Below, piece by piece: positions 1 to 7,021 of a stretch of DNA of 18,119 nt. Location: assembly GCA_035519475.1 (NCBI GenBank), contig DATIWI010000185.1:1-18119 (forward strand), written 5' to 3'. The stretch comes from Fen-1467 sp035519475. Lineage in GTDB: Bacteria > Verrucomicrobiota > Verrucomicrobiia > Opitutales > Opitutaceae. A model generated the notes under the pieces. That model ran no database searches, was not told the DNA's origin, and saw only the letters and a program-made list of their open reading frames with translations. Made by a program: the position numbers and the translations under genes. Positions within the stretch are counted from its first letter, which is position 1; every line of letters starts with the position of its first letter.

Positions 1-264
1 GGTCGCATCGCCCTGCTCGGCATCATGCCGGAAAAGGCCGCCATCGATTGGAACAAGGTGGTCTTCAACATGCTCACGATCCGCGGCATCTACGGCCGCG
101 AAATGTACGAGACGTGGTACAAGATGACCGCGCTCATCCAAAGCGGCCTCGACATCACGCCCGTCATCACCCACCGCTTCCCCTGCGCCGAGTTTGAGGA
201 GGGCTTCCGCCTGATGCGTTCCGGCCAGTCGGGCAAGATCATCCTCAACTGGGAGAGCGCCTGA
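1..264 (+). CDS. tdh: L-threonine 3-dehydrogenase, C-terminal part (5' end outside window)
   Basis: The frame is open from base 1 and encodes the last 87 residues of a zinc-dependent medium-chain dehydrogenase that oxidises L-threonine to 2-amino-3-ketobutyrate with NAD+. The segments GIYGREMYETWYKM, ALIQSGLDITPVITHRF and the ending MRSGQSGKIIL are characteristic of the Tdh C-terminus as I remember it from E. coli. The N-terminal catalytic zinc ligands and most of the Rossmann domain lie outside the window. The next enzyme of the pathway, Kbl, is encoded about 0.9 kb downstream on the same strand, which supports the assignment. The usual tdh-kbl adjacency is broken here by an opposing membrane-protein gene. 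Confidence 0.93.
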   Translation, partial: GRIALLGIMPEKAAIDWNKVVFNMLTIRGIYGREMYETWYKMTALIQSGLDITPVITHRFPCAEFEEGFRLMRSGQSGKIILNWESA

Positions 265-295
265 GCGGGCGACGGCGGCGACGGCGGCGCGCGCC

Positions 296-1042
296 TCAGG
301 CCGCGCTGAGGTGATTCACGAGTTCGCCCACCGCGATCGCCAGCCCGAAGGAGAGCAGAGTGCCGATGAGCACGTACTCCAGCGATTCCCGGTCTTCGCT
401 GTGCCGGATGTGCGCAAACGCCTTGGCGACGAGCACCAGGCCCACGGCATCGTAGTGCCCGCCCAGCACGAAGAAATAAACGAGGGCCCGCTCGAGGAAG
501 CCGATCACCCTTCCCCGATCGTAGGCAACGACGTCCACCTCCTCCGAATCGGCCGCCGCCCGCGGTTTGAGGTTCAGATAGTCGAACACGGCGCGCACCG
601 CGAGGTTCATCTCGCTCATCGCGATGAGCAGCCCGAAGAGCACCAGCATCGCCGTGGTCGAGAACGAGCTCTCGAAGATCGCCTCAAAGGCCGTCCACTG
701 CCCGAACCCCGTGATCACCGCCTCCACGGCCGGCCAGAACTTCAATCCGAACGCCGGCGAAAACCACACGCTCAGCGCCAGCAGGTAGATCAGGCCGAGC
801 ACGAAATGCCCGGCGTTGCGCCGCCAGCCCAGCGCCTCCCACAGCACACCCGCGACATTCATCACCACCACGGTGGCCGCGGCGGCCAGCAGCCAGGAAT
901 GCCACTCGAACAGCGCCAGCCCGGCCAGCTCGATCCCCATCTTCGTGCCCCACAGCCGCCAGTTCACCCCTCCTTCCCTCACTTGGTGGCACAGCCGGGT
1001 GACCAGAACGAGGTTGGTGAAGACCAGAAAGACGAGGCTCAT
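296..1042 (-). CDS. Multi-pass membrane protein with DUF3307-like C-terminal segment
   Basis: This is a 248-residue integral membrane protein of unknown function. Hydrophobic segments lie near residues 2-16, 48-68, 79-96, 130-142, 186-206 and 222-242. The C-terminal part, with GRVIGFLERAL near 177, a VLVAK motif near 203 and LEYVLIGTLLSFGLAI near 221, closely resembles the end of many DUF3307 proteins. I do not see the N-terminal GD-x3-Q pattern of that family, so the family call applies only to the C-terminal region. The ATG at 1042 was chosen because the hydrophobic N-terminus starts there; an in-frame extension to 1093 would add a polar, unlikely leader. It converges with tdh (31-nt gap) and is divergent from kbl, so it splits the threonine pathway genes. 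No role in threonine degradation can be inferred. Confidence 0.75.
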   Translation of the reverse strand: MSLVFLVFTNLVLVTRLCHQVREGGVNWRLWGTKMGIELAGLALFEWHSWLLAAAATVVVMNVAGVLWEALGWRRNAGHFVLGLIYLLALSVWFSPAFGLKFWPAVEAVITGFGQWTAFEAIFESSFSTTAMLVLFGLLIAMSEMNLAVRAVFDYLNLKPRAAADSEEVDVVAYDRGRVIGFLERALVYFFVLGGHYDAVGLVLVAKAFAHIRHSEDRESLEYVLIGTLLSFGLAIAVGELVNHLSAA

Positions 1043-1170
1043 ACGACGAGGGGGTTGGGAGTTGCAGCCAGGCTGCCGGTATTCATCACACAAACAGGCG
1101 CCGCCGTCCAGTCTCGGGGCGCAGCCGTTTTTTGCTTAGGCTTTGCCCGGCGGCCTGCCATACTCCCGGC

Positions 1171-2364
1171 ATGTTCCACCCAGGCTTTGCCGCGCACCTG
1201 CGCGCGACGCTGACCGACATCGACCGCGCCGGCCTCTTCAAGCGGGAACGCATCATCGCCACGCCCCAGCGCGGCCGGATCGGGGTCACCTCCGGGCAGC
1301 AGGTTCTCAACCTCTGCGCCAACAACTACCTTGGCCTCGCCGACCATCCCGCCGTCATCGCCGCGGCGCACGCCGCGCTCGACCGCTGGGGCTATGGGCT
1401 GGCCTCCGTGCGGTTCATCTGCGGCACGCAGGAGATTCACAAGACGCTCGAGGCCCGCCTGAGCGCCTTTCTCGGGACCGACGACACCCTCCTGTACTCG
1501 TCGTGCTTCGACGCCAACGGCGGCCTGTTCGAAACCCTGCTCTCCGCCGACGATGCCGTGATCAGCGACGAGCTGAACCACGCGTCGATCATCGACGGCA
1601 TCCGCCTCTGCAAGGCCCAGCGCTACCGCTACAAGAACAACGACCTCGCCGACCTCGAGGCCCGCCTGCGGGAGGCGGAGGCCGCCGGCGCGCGCTTCAA
1701 GCTCATCGCGACCGACGGCGTGTTCTCCATGGACGGCTACATCGCCGACCTCCGCGGCATTTGTGATCTGGCTGAAGCCCACGGTGCCCTCGTGATGGTC
1801 GACGACAGCCACGCGGTCGGCTTCATGGGTCGCCGCGGCCGGGGCACCCCCGAGCATTGCGACGTCCTGGGCCGGGTCGATCTGGTCACCGGTACCCTCG
1901 GCAAGGCGCTCGGCGGCGCCAGCGGCGGCTACACCAGCGGCCGCAAGGAGATGATCGAGCTGCTCCGCCAGCGATCGCGCCCGTACCTGTTTTCGAACAC
2001 CCTGGCGCCGGCCATCACGGCCGCGTCGGTCGCGGCCCTCGACCTCCTCAGCGCGTCGACCGAGCTGCGCGACCGGCTCGAGGCCCACACGCGCTTCTTC
2101 CGCGAGGGGCTCACTCGCGCGGGCCTCACGATCAAGCCCGGCACCCATCCGATCGTGCCGGTGATGATCGGCGACGCCGCCCTCGCCCAACGGGTGTCCG
2201 CGCGGTTGCTGGAAAAGGGGGTATATGCCGTCGGCTTCTTCTATCCGGTCGTGCCGCCGGGCACGGCCCGCATCCGCACGCAGGTCTCGGCCGTGCACAC
2301 CCGCGATGACCTCGCGTTCGCGGTGGAGAAGTTCGCCGAGGTCAAGGCGGAGTTTGGGTTGTGA
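1171..2364 (+). CDS. kbl: Glycine C-acetyltransferase (2-amino-3-ketobutyrate CoA ligase)
   Basis: This 397-residue PLP enzyme of the alpha-oxoamine synthase family splits 2-amino-3-ketobutyrate with CoA into glycine and acetyl-CoA, the second step of threonine catabolism. It aligns throughout with E. coli Kbl as remembered: NNYLGLADHP, the SVRFICGTQ segment, YSSCFDANGGLFETLLS, DDSHAVGF and RPYLFSNTLAPAI. The PLP-binding lysine is K245 in TGTLGKALGG; the E. coli equivalent is K244. The start at 1171 matches the E. coli N-terminus and length. A TTG 39 nt upstream is in frame but would add a non-homologous leader. No strong ribosome-binding site is visible. The stop overlaps a GTG that could begin cdd, and cdd proper begins 32 nt later, so the two are probably co-transcribed. 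Confidence 0.97.
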   Translation: MFHPGFAAHLRATLTDIDRAGLFKRERIIATPQRGRIGVTSGQQVLNLCANNYLGLADHPAVIAAAHAALDRWGYGLASVRFICGTQEIHKTLEARLSAFLGTDDTLLYSSCFDANGGLFETLLSADDAVISDELNHASIIDGIRLCKAQRYRYKNNDLADLEARLREAEAAGARFKLIATDGVFSMDGYIADLRGICDLAEAHGALVMVDDSHAVGFMGRRGRGTPEHCDVLGRVDLVTGTLGKALGGASGGYTSGRKEMIELLRQRSRPYLFSNTLAPAITAASVAALDLLSASTELRDRLEAHTRFFREGLTRAGLTIKPGTHPIVPVMIGDAALAQRVSARLLEKGVYAVGFFYPVVPPGTARIRTQVSAVHTRDDLAFAVEKFAEVKAEFGL

Positions 2365-2396
2365 GCCGGCCCGCCATCCGTCATCGTATCGCCCTC

Positions 2397-2804
2397 ATGA
2401 ACCTTTCGCCCCTCCAACGCCGCCGGCTGATCGCGGCCGCCCGCGCGGCCGCCCGCCGCGCCTATGCGCCCTACTCCCGGTTCCGCGTCGGCGCCGCGGT
2501 GCTCGGCGGCAGCGGCCGGATCTTCGCCGGGGTTAATGTCGAGAACGCCTCCTCCAATCTCGGCATCTGCGCCGAGCGCGCGGCGCTCTTCCAGGCGGTG
2601 GCCGCGGGCGAGCGGAGAATCGTCGCCGTGGCGGTGCACACGCCCACCCGCCACCCCACGCCGCCGTGCGGCGCCTGCCGGCAGGTCATCAGCGAATTCG
2701 GTCCGCGCGCCGCGATTGTCTGCACCTGCCGGTCGCGGGAGCGCATCGTCGCCACCCTCGACCGACTGCTGCCCGCCGCCTTCGGGCCGAAGCACCTGCG
2801 ATGA
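2397..2804 (+). CDS. cdd: Cytidine deaminase, short homotetrameric type
   Basis: This 135-residue zinc enzyme deaminates cytidine and deoxycytidine in pyrimidine salvage. The zinc site and catalytic glutamate are visible: C58-A-E60 and P-C91-G-A-C94. The N-terminal YAPYSRFRVGAAV, the segment NVENASSNLGICAER and the C-terminal LLPAAFGPKHL are all typical. The length and the use of Cys rather than His as first zinc ligand place it with the B. subtilis-type tetrameric enzymes, not the long E. coli-type dimer. The ATG at 2397 gives the family length. An alternative GTG at 2361, overlapping the kbl stop, would add 12 residues. It lies 32 nt after kbl on the same strand. Confidence 0.95.
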   Translation: MNLSPLQRRRLIAAARAAARRAYAPYSRFRVGAAVLGGSGRIFAGVNVENASSNLGICAERAALFQAVAAGERRIVAVAVHTPTRHPTPPCGACRQVISEFGPRAAIVCTCRSRERIVATLDRLLPAAFGPKHLR

Positions 2805-2841
2805 CGCGCGCCGGCGGCGCGTCGGCCTAAAGCCGGCCGAC
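2803..2841. terminator. Two adjacent GC-rich stems between convergent cdd and hydrolase genes
   Basis: Two 7-bp inverted repeats lie at the convergent gene ends: GACGCGC/GCGCGTC (2803-2809 with 2817-2823) and GTCGGCC/GGCCGAC (2821-2827 with 2835-2841). They share bases at 2821-2823, so the two stems are alternatives. There is no run of T on either strand, so this is at best a weak or factor-assisted bidirectional terminator. The position, straddling the two stop codons, is the main support. Confidence 0.35.
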
Positions 2842-3633
2842 AAAATCGCGCAGCGCCTGCCAGTAGGCGTCCCCGGCGGTCTCGATCAGGTCGTTGTGCC
2901 CCGCGCCTTCGACCCACAGCTTGAACTTCGGGCCCGGCGCTGCGGCGAAGAGCCGCTGGGCGTGCCGGAAGGGAATCACCTCGTCTGCCGTGCCGTGCAG
3001 GACCAGCACCGGGCAAGTCACGCGCGGCAGGTTCTCCAGGACGATGAACTTGTCGAACGGCAGGAGGCGCACCTGCGTCATCACCCGGAAAGCGCTCGTG
3101 AACGCGCCGTGGAAGATGAGGCCGGCACAGCGATGCGTCGCCGCCAGGTCCGCCGCGGGCGCGCCGCCGAGGGAGCGCCCATAAAGGATCACGCGCTCCG
3201 CGGGCACGCCGAGCGTGTCCGTCACATAGGCCAGCACCGTGTGCGCGTCGCGCAGCGTGGCCGGCTCGCCGACGACCCCGCCGCTCCGGCCGTAACCCCG
3301 GTAGTCCCAGCCCACGACCGCCACGCCCAGTCGGTCGCGCAGTTCCGCAAGGGTCGGTTCCACTTCGCCCAGATCCTCCGCGTTGCCGTGAAAATAGAGC
3401 AGCGTGTACCGGGCCGCCGGCCACGGCAGATGGCGTGCGGCCAGCCGCACGCCGTCCGCGGCCGGAATCTTCAGAATTTGCGGTCCGTCCGGATAACTCG
3501 GGGGCGGAGGATGAAAGATCATCCGGTCGGAGGCCACCCACGCATAGGCCATGAGCACCAGGTAGGCGAAGCCCACGGCGCCGAACGCCACCAAGACGAA
3601 TTGGAGCCAGACCATGGCCGGTCGCCGCGGCAC
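2827..3633 (-). CDS. Membrane-anchored alpha/beta hydrolase (Bem46/YfhR-like)
   Basis: This 268-residue serine hydrolase has one N-terminal membrane anchor at about residues 8-33, with the hydrolase domain after it. The catalytic triad can be read: nucleophile S154 in G-R-S-L-G-G, D217 in HGTADEVIP, and H246 in GAGHND. FHGNAED near 81 (oxyanion region) and DYRGYGRS near 110 are typical of the Bem46/YfhR group. The substrate is unknown. The GTG at 3633 is preferred because a GGGAG lies at good spacing before it and it follows the hisS stop by one base, suggesting translational coupling. An ATG at 3615 would give 262 residues without a visible ribosome-binding site. It is the last gene of the HU-hisS-hydrolase cluster. 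Confidence 0.85.
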   Translation of the reverse strand: MPRRPAMVWLQFVLVAFGAVGFAYLVLMAYAWVASDRMIFHPPPPSYPDGPQILKIPAADGVRLAARHLPWPAARYTLLYFHGNAEDLGEVEPTLAELRDRLGVAVVGWDYRGYGRSGGVVGEPATLRDAHTVLAYVTDTLGVPAERVILYGRSLGGAPAADLAATHRCAGLIFHGAFTSAFRVMTQVRLLPFDKFIVLENLPRVTCPVLVLHGTADEVIPFRHAQRLFAAAPGPKFKLWVEGAGHNDLIETAGDAYWQALRDFVGRL

Positions 3634-3634
3634 G

Positions 3635-4948
3635 TCATTCTCCCGCGAGAAAATCCGTCACCGCCGCCGTCACCTGTTCGCGCGGCACCTCGCGCTCCGT
3701 GCGGTCCGTCAGATTGCGCACCCGGACCACGCCGCGCGCCAGTTCGTCGCCGCCATAGAGCAGCGCCACCTTCGCCCCCGACTCGAGCGCGGCCTTGAGT
3801 TGTTTGCCGAAGGCCACCTCGCGGAGGCAGTAGTCCACCCGCAAGTCCGCCGCCCGCATCTGCCAGATGGCGGGAAACGCCGCGGCCCGCCCGGCCTCGC
3901 CGTCGTAGGCCACGAAGACGTCGGGCGCGCTGACATAGGCCGGCAGCAGGCCGCGCTCCTCCAGCAGGAGCCCCGTGGTCACGTCCCCAATGGCAAAACC
4001 CACCGCCGGCAGGTCGGGCCCGCCGAGCTTCTTGACGAGATCGTTGTAGCGGCCGCCTCCGGCCAGCGCGCGCAAGTCGCCCCGCCGGTCAAAGGCCTCG
4101 AACACGAAGCCCGTGTAATACGCCAGTCCGCGCACCACGCCCAGATCCACCGCGACGAAATCGGCGAGCCCCATGGCCGCGAGCCCGTCGAGCAGCCGGC
4201 GCCATTCCGCGAGGCGCCGCTGCAGCGTTTCATTTCCCACCGCCCCCAAGACGCCGGCCAGCTGCTCGAGGCTCTTGATCTGCAGGAAAGCCAGCACCTT
4301 CCCCTTCACCGCCTCATCCAGCGGCCCATTCTGCTCCGCGTACCCCTTGAACGCCGCCTCGCCGATCTTGTCGAATTTGTCGATGGCGACGAGCAGGGCG
4401 CGCACGCAAGCTTCTTCCAGCCCCAACGCCTGCAAATAATAGAACCACAGGTCGCGATCGCTGAGCCGCACGGTGAAGTCCCGCGCGGTGAGCCCGAAGG
4501 CCGCGAAGCACCGGATGAGCAGGGCAATGAGCTCAATCTCCGCCTCCGGTCCGGCTTCGCCGAAGATGTCCGCGTTGAGCTGGAAAAAACTGCGCTGCCT
4601 CCCCTTCTGCGCGCGCTCGTAGCGGTAAAACTCGCCGAGGTTGAACCATTTGATCGGCCGCTTGAGCGCGTTCGCCCGCGCCCCGACCATCCGGCACACC
4701 GTCGGCGTGAGCTCCGGCCGCAGCGCCACCTCCCGCCCGCCCTTGTCCGTGAAGCTGAACAGCTGCTGCTCGATCTCCTCGCCTGACTTGGCTTTGTAGA
4801 GCTCGAGCGGCTCCAACACCGGCGCGTCGTATTCGACGAAGCCCGACGCGAGCGCGCACTGGCGCCAGACGCGGAAAATGTGATTCCGGCGCGCCAGCGC
4901 CTCAGGGTAAAACTCCCGGAAACCGGGCAGGGACTGAAACAAAGGCAT
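3635..4948 (-). CDS. hisS: Histidyl-tRNA synthetase
   Basis: This 437-residue class II synthetase charges tRNA-His. Motif 2 is at about 107-130 (FYRYERAQKGRQR followed by Q-x-N-A-D-I-F-G). The histidine-specific motif is at 273-280, and motif 3 follows at about 297-325 (GGGRYNDLVKKLGG, then GFAIGD). Residues from about 342 to the end form the anticodon-binding domain, which separates it from the regulatory paralogue HisZ. The histidine motif reads RGLAYYTG, with Ala at 276 where most bacterial enzymes have Asp. From memory this variant occurs in cyanobacterial and plant organellar HisRS, so the gene may belong to that branch. It starts 8 nt after the HU stop and lacks a clear Shine-Dalgarno sequence; a small hairpin occupies the junction. 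Confidence 0.96.
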   Translation of the reverse strand: MPLFQSLPGFREFYPEALARRNHIFRVWRQCALASGFVEYDAPVLEPLELYKAKSGEEIEQQLFSFTDKGGREVALRPELTPTVCRMVGARANALKRPIKWFNLGEFYRYERAQKGRQRSFFQLNADIFGEAGPEAEIELIALLIRCFAAFGLTARDFTVRLSDRDLWFYYLQALGLEEACVRALLVAIDKFDKIGEAAFKGYAEQNGPLDEAVKGKVLAFLQIKSLEQLAGVLGAVGNETLQRRLAEWRRLLDGLAAMGLADFVAVDLGVVRGLAYYTGFVFEAFDRRGDLRALAGGGRYNDLVKKLGGPDLPAVGFAIGDVTTGLLLEERGLLPAYVSAPDVFVAYDGEAGRAAAFPAIWQMRAADLRVDYCLREVAFGKQLKAALESGAKVALLYGGDELARGVVRVRNLTDRTEREVPREQVTAAVTDFLAGE

Positions 4949-4965
4949 GCAACCACTCAGGTTGC
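4949..4965 (-). promoter_or_regulatory. Hairpin at the HU stop / hisS start junction
   Basis: On the minus strand GCAACC-TGAGT-GGTTGC is a perfect 6-bp stem with a 5-nt loop, ending directly against the hisS ATG. The loop contains the HU stop codon TGA. No purine-rich ribosome-binding site is visible in front of hisS. A ribosome finishing HU would melt the stem, so translation of hisS could be coupled to HU. This is inference; the repeat itself is seen directly. Confidence 0.4.
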
Positions 4966-5304
4966 AGGCGGGGGCGGCGCTTCGCCACCCTTATTTTGCA
5001 GTGCGCCGAGGTCCAGCTTCTTCAGCTTCGCCTTGAGGATCTTGCCGGACTTGAACTTGACCACCGCCCGCTGCGGGATGATGACCTCGGTCTCCGGCTT
5101 GTTGGGATTGCGGCCCACACGTGCCTTGCGCACCTGCACTTCCAGCACGCCGAAATTGCGGAGCTCCACGTTCCGGCCATCCGCCAGGGCGTTCATCACA
5201 ATATCCAAAGTCATCTGAACGGTGGTCTGTACCTCTTTCTGCGGAAATCCGGTCTTCTCGTAGATTTGCAGCACAATCTCGCGTTTCGTCAGGTTGGTCG
5301 ACAT
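4957..5304 (-). CDS. HU/IHF-family DNA-binding protein with C-terminal extension
   Basis: This 115-residue histone-like protein has the HU/IHF fold: N-terminal helices (LTKREIVLQIYEKTGF, then MTLDIVMNALADG), VELRNFGVLEV, and the DNA-grasping arm with the GRNPNKPE signature at 64-71. It would bend or coat DNA as a dimer. Typical HU is about 90 residues. This one ends with a lysine-rich stretch (about 88-97) and a proline-rich tail GGEAPPPPAT. The ATG at 5304 is preceded by AAAGGA at good spacing, so this start is well supported; a longer frame to 5355 is not. It is the first gene of a minus-strand cluster with hisS and the hydrolase and diverges from the ClpX-like gene. Confidence 0.92.
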   Translation of the reverse strand: MSTNLTKREIVLQIYEKTGFPQKEVQTTVQMTLDIVMNALADGRNVELRNFGVLEVQVRKARVGRNPNKPETEVIIPQRAVVKFKSGKILKAKLKKLDLGALQNKGGEAPPPPAT

Positions 5305-5343
5305 GGTGTTTCCTTTCTCAATATTCCAAAGTGGGATGGCCTC

Positions 5344-5371
5344 ACGGTATTCCAAGAGTAAACTCCGTCAA
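5344..5371 (-). promoter_or_regulatory. Candidate promoter for the HU-hisS-hydrolase cluster
   Basis: In the 93-nt AT-richer divergent region, the minus strand has TTGACG (5366-5371) and, after 16 nt, TACCGT (5344-5349). This leaves about 40 nt to the HU start codon. The -35 is good and the -10 is poor, so it is only a candidate. Confidence 0.3.
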
Positions 5372-5397
5372 CATCAAAGGCTTACAATTTCCTTAAA

Positions 5398-6987
5398 ATG
5401 AGCGACCCGATTCCGCCCGATCCCTACGAGAATCTGCCAAAGCAAATTCAGGAACTCCTTAAAGGCTCGAATGTTAAGTCGTTTTTTTCGCAGCCCGCGA
5501 CGCCGCACGGAGTCCCCGCCGGAGACGGAGAGAACGAGATTGAAAAGAAACACGAAGCCACGTTGCGGCGCATCCGCGAGTTTAATCTCAAACCACGGGA
5601 GATCCGCGACTACCTCGACCGCTTTGTCATCCAGCAAGCCGAGGCCAAGAAAGTGCTCTCGGTCGCCATCTGTGATCATTACAACCACGTGCGCCAGTGC
5701 CTGGAAGACCAGACCCTGGGAGAGCGTGACTACGCCAAGCAGAACATCCTGCTGCTCGGCCCCACGGGCGTCGGCAAGACGTACCTCATGCGCTGCATCG
5801 CCAAGCTCATCGGCGTGCCCTTCGTCAAGGCGGACGCCACGAAATTCTCCGAGACCGGCTATGTCGGCGGCGACGTCGAGGACCTCGTGCGCGACGTCGT
5901 GAAGGCCGCGGATGGCGACGTCGATCTCGCCCAGTACGGCATCATCTATATCGACGAGATCGACAAGATCGCCTCCTCCGCCGGCCCCGCGATCGGCCGC
6001 GACGTCTCCGGCCGCGGGGTGCAGATCAACCTGCTCAAGCTGATGGAGGAGACCGACGTCAATCTGCACAGCCAGACCGACATCGCCGGCCAGATCCAGG
6101 CGCTGATGGACTTTCAACGCCAGGCGCGCCCCCGCCGGCGCACGATCAACACGCGGCACATCCTTTTCATCGTGAGCGGCGCGTTCGACAAGCTCGCCGA
6201 CCAGGTCAAGCGCCGCCTCCAGAGCGGCCAGGTGGGCTTCGCCTCCGCGGGCCGCGACCGCGCCACCAGCGACGCCGACCTCCAGCAGCTCGCCCAGAGC
6301 CGCGATTTCATCGATTACGGTCTCGAACCCGAATTCGTCGGCCGCCTGCCCGTGCGCGTGGCCTGCCAGGCGCTCACCGCCGACGATCTCGAAAAGATCC
6401 TGCTCACCTCGGAGGGCAGCATCCTCCAGCAATACCGCGCCGACTTCTCCGGCTACGGCATCGACTTCGAAATCACGCCCGACGCCGTGCGCGAGATCGC
6501 CGGCCAGGCCCAGGCCGAGAACATCGGCGCCCGCGGCCTGATGACGGTGCTCGAGCGCGTGCTGCGCAATTTCAAGTTTGAGCTGCCCTCGACCGCAATC
6601 AAATCGTTCCGCATCGATCGCGCCACCGTCGCGCAGCCGGTCGAAGCCCTGCAGGCGTTGCTGCGGCTGAACGCCGCCCAACAGCGCGACGTTCTCAAGA
6701 CCGACGTGGCCGCGTACGCCGCGCGCTTTCAGAAGGAATACGGCTTCGAGCTGGCGTTCGACGACGGCGCCATCGAACGGCTCATCGAACTGAGCCTGGC
6801 CACCGACAAGACCATCCGCGCGTTGTGCGAGGAGAAATTCCGCGACTTCCATCACGGGCTGAAGCTCATCACGCGCGACGGCGACTCGCGGCGATTTGCG
6901 ATCACGCGCGAGGTCGTCGACGCCCCCGACAAGGTCCTGTCGCGCTGGGTGGTCGACCGCTTCAAGCGGGGCGCCGGCGAAGGTTAG
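5398..6987 (+). CDS. ClpX-like AAA+ unfoldase lacking the zinc domain, with an extra C-terminal domain
   Basis: This 529-residue protein matches ClpX over its ATPase core: Walker A GPTGVGKT (121-128), pore loop GYVG (154-157), Walker B IIYIDE (182-187), PEFVGRLP with the arginine finger R316, and sensor-2 GAR (377-379). A VGF tripeptide (279-281) sits where ClpX carries the IGF/LGF loop that docks on ClpP, so ClpP partnership is plausible. It differs from ClpX in three ways. The N-terminal four-cysteine zinc domain is absent and replaced by about 60 other residues. The loop corresponding to the RKH region (about 216-254) is roughly 11 residues longer. An additional segment at about 444-518 resembles a second AAA+ lid. 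It is probably a specialised protein-unfolding machine of unknown substrate, not the general ClpX. A 34-nt gap separates it from ubiE. The ribosome-binding site is weak. Confidence 0.85.
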   Translation: MSDPIPPDPYENLPKQIQELLKGSNVKSFFSQPATPHGVPAGDGENEIEKKHEATLRRIREFNLKPREIRDYLDRFVIQQAEAKKVLSVAICDHYNHVRQCLEDQTLGERDYAKQNILLLGPTGVGKTYLMRCIAKLIGVPFVKADATKFSETGYVGGDVEDLVRDVVKAADGDVDLAQYGIIYIDEIDKIASSAGPAIGRDVSGRGVQINLLKLMEETDVNLHSQTDIAGQIQALMDFQRQARPRRRTINTRHILFIVSGAFDKLADQVKRRLQSGQVGFASAGRDRATSDADLQQLAQSRDFIDYGLEPEFVGRLPVRVACQALTADDLEKILLTSEGSILQQYRADFSGYGIDFEITPDAVREIAGQAQAENIGARGLMTVLERVLRNFKFELPSTAIKSFRIDRATVAQPVEALQALLRLNAAQQRDVLKTDVAAYAARFQKEYGFELAFDDGAIERLIELSLATDKTIRALCEEKFRDFHHGLKLITRDGDSRRFAITREVVDAPDKVLSRWVVDRFKRGAGEG

Positions 6988-7021
6988 CCCACTTCCACAG
7001 CCCCCGCGCCCCGCCCCCGCC

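Noticed and set aside
1039..2298. Minus-strand ORF of 419 codons opposite kbl
   Set aside because: It is a shadow of kbl with biased composition and no known motif.
3635..4948. HisZ (regulatory paralogue) instead of HisRS
   Set aside because: The protein has a full C-terminal anticodon-binding domain and intact class II motifs, and no histidine biosynthesis gene is nearby.
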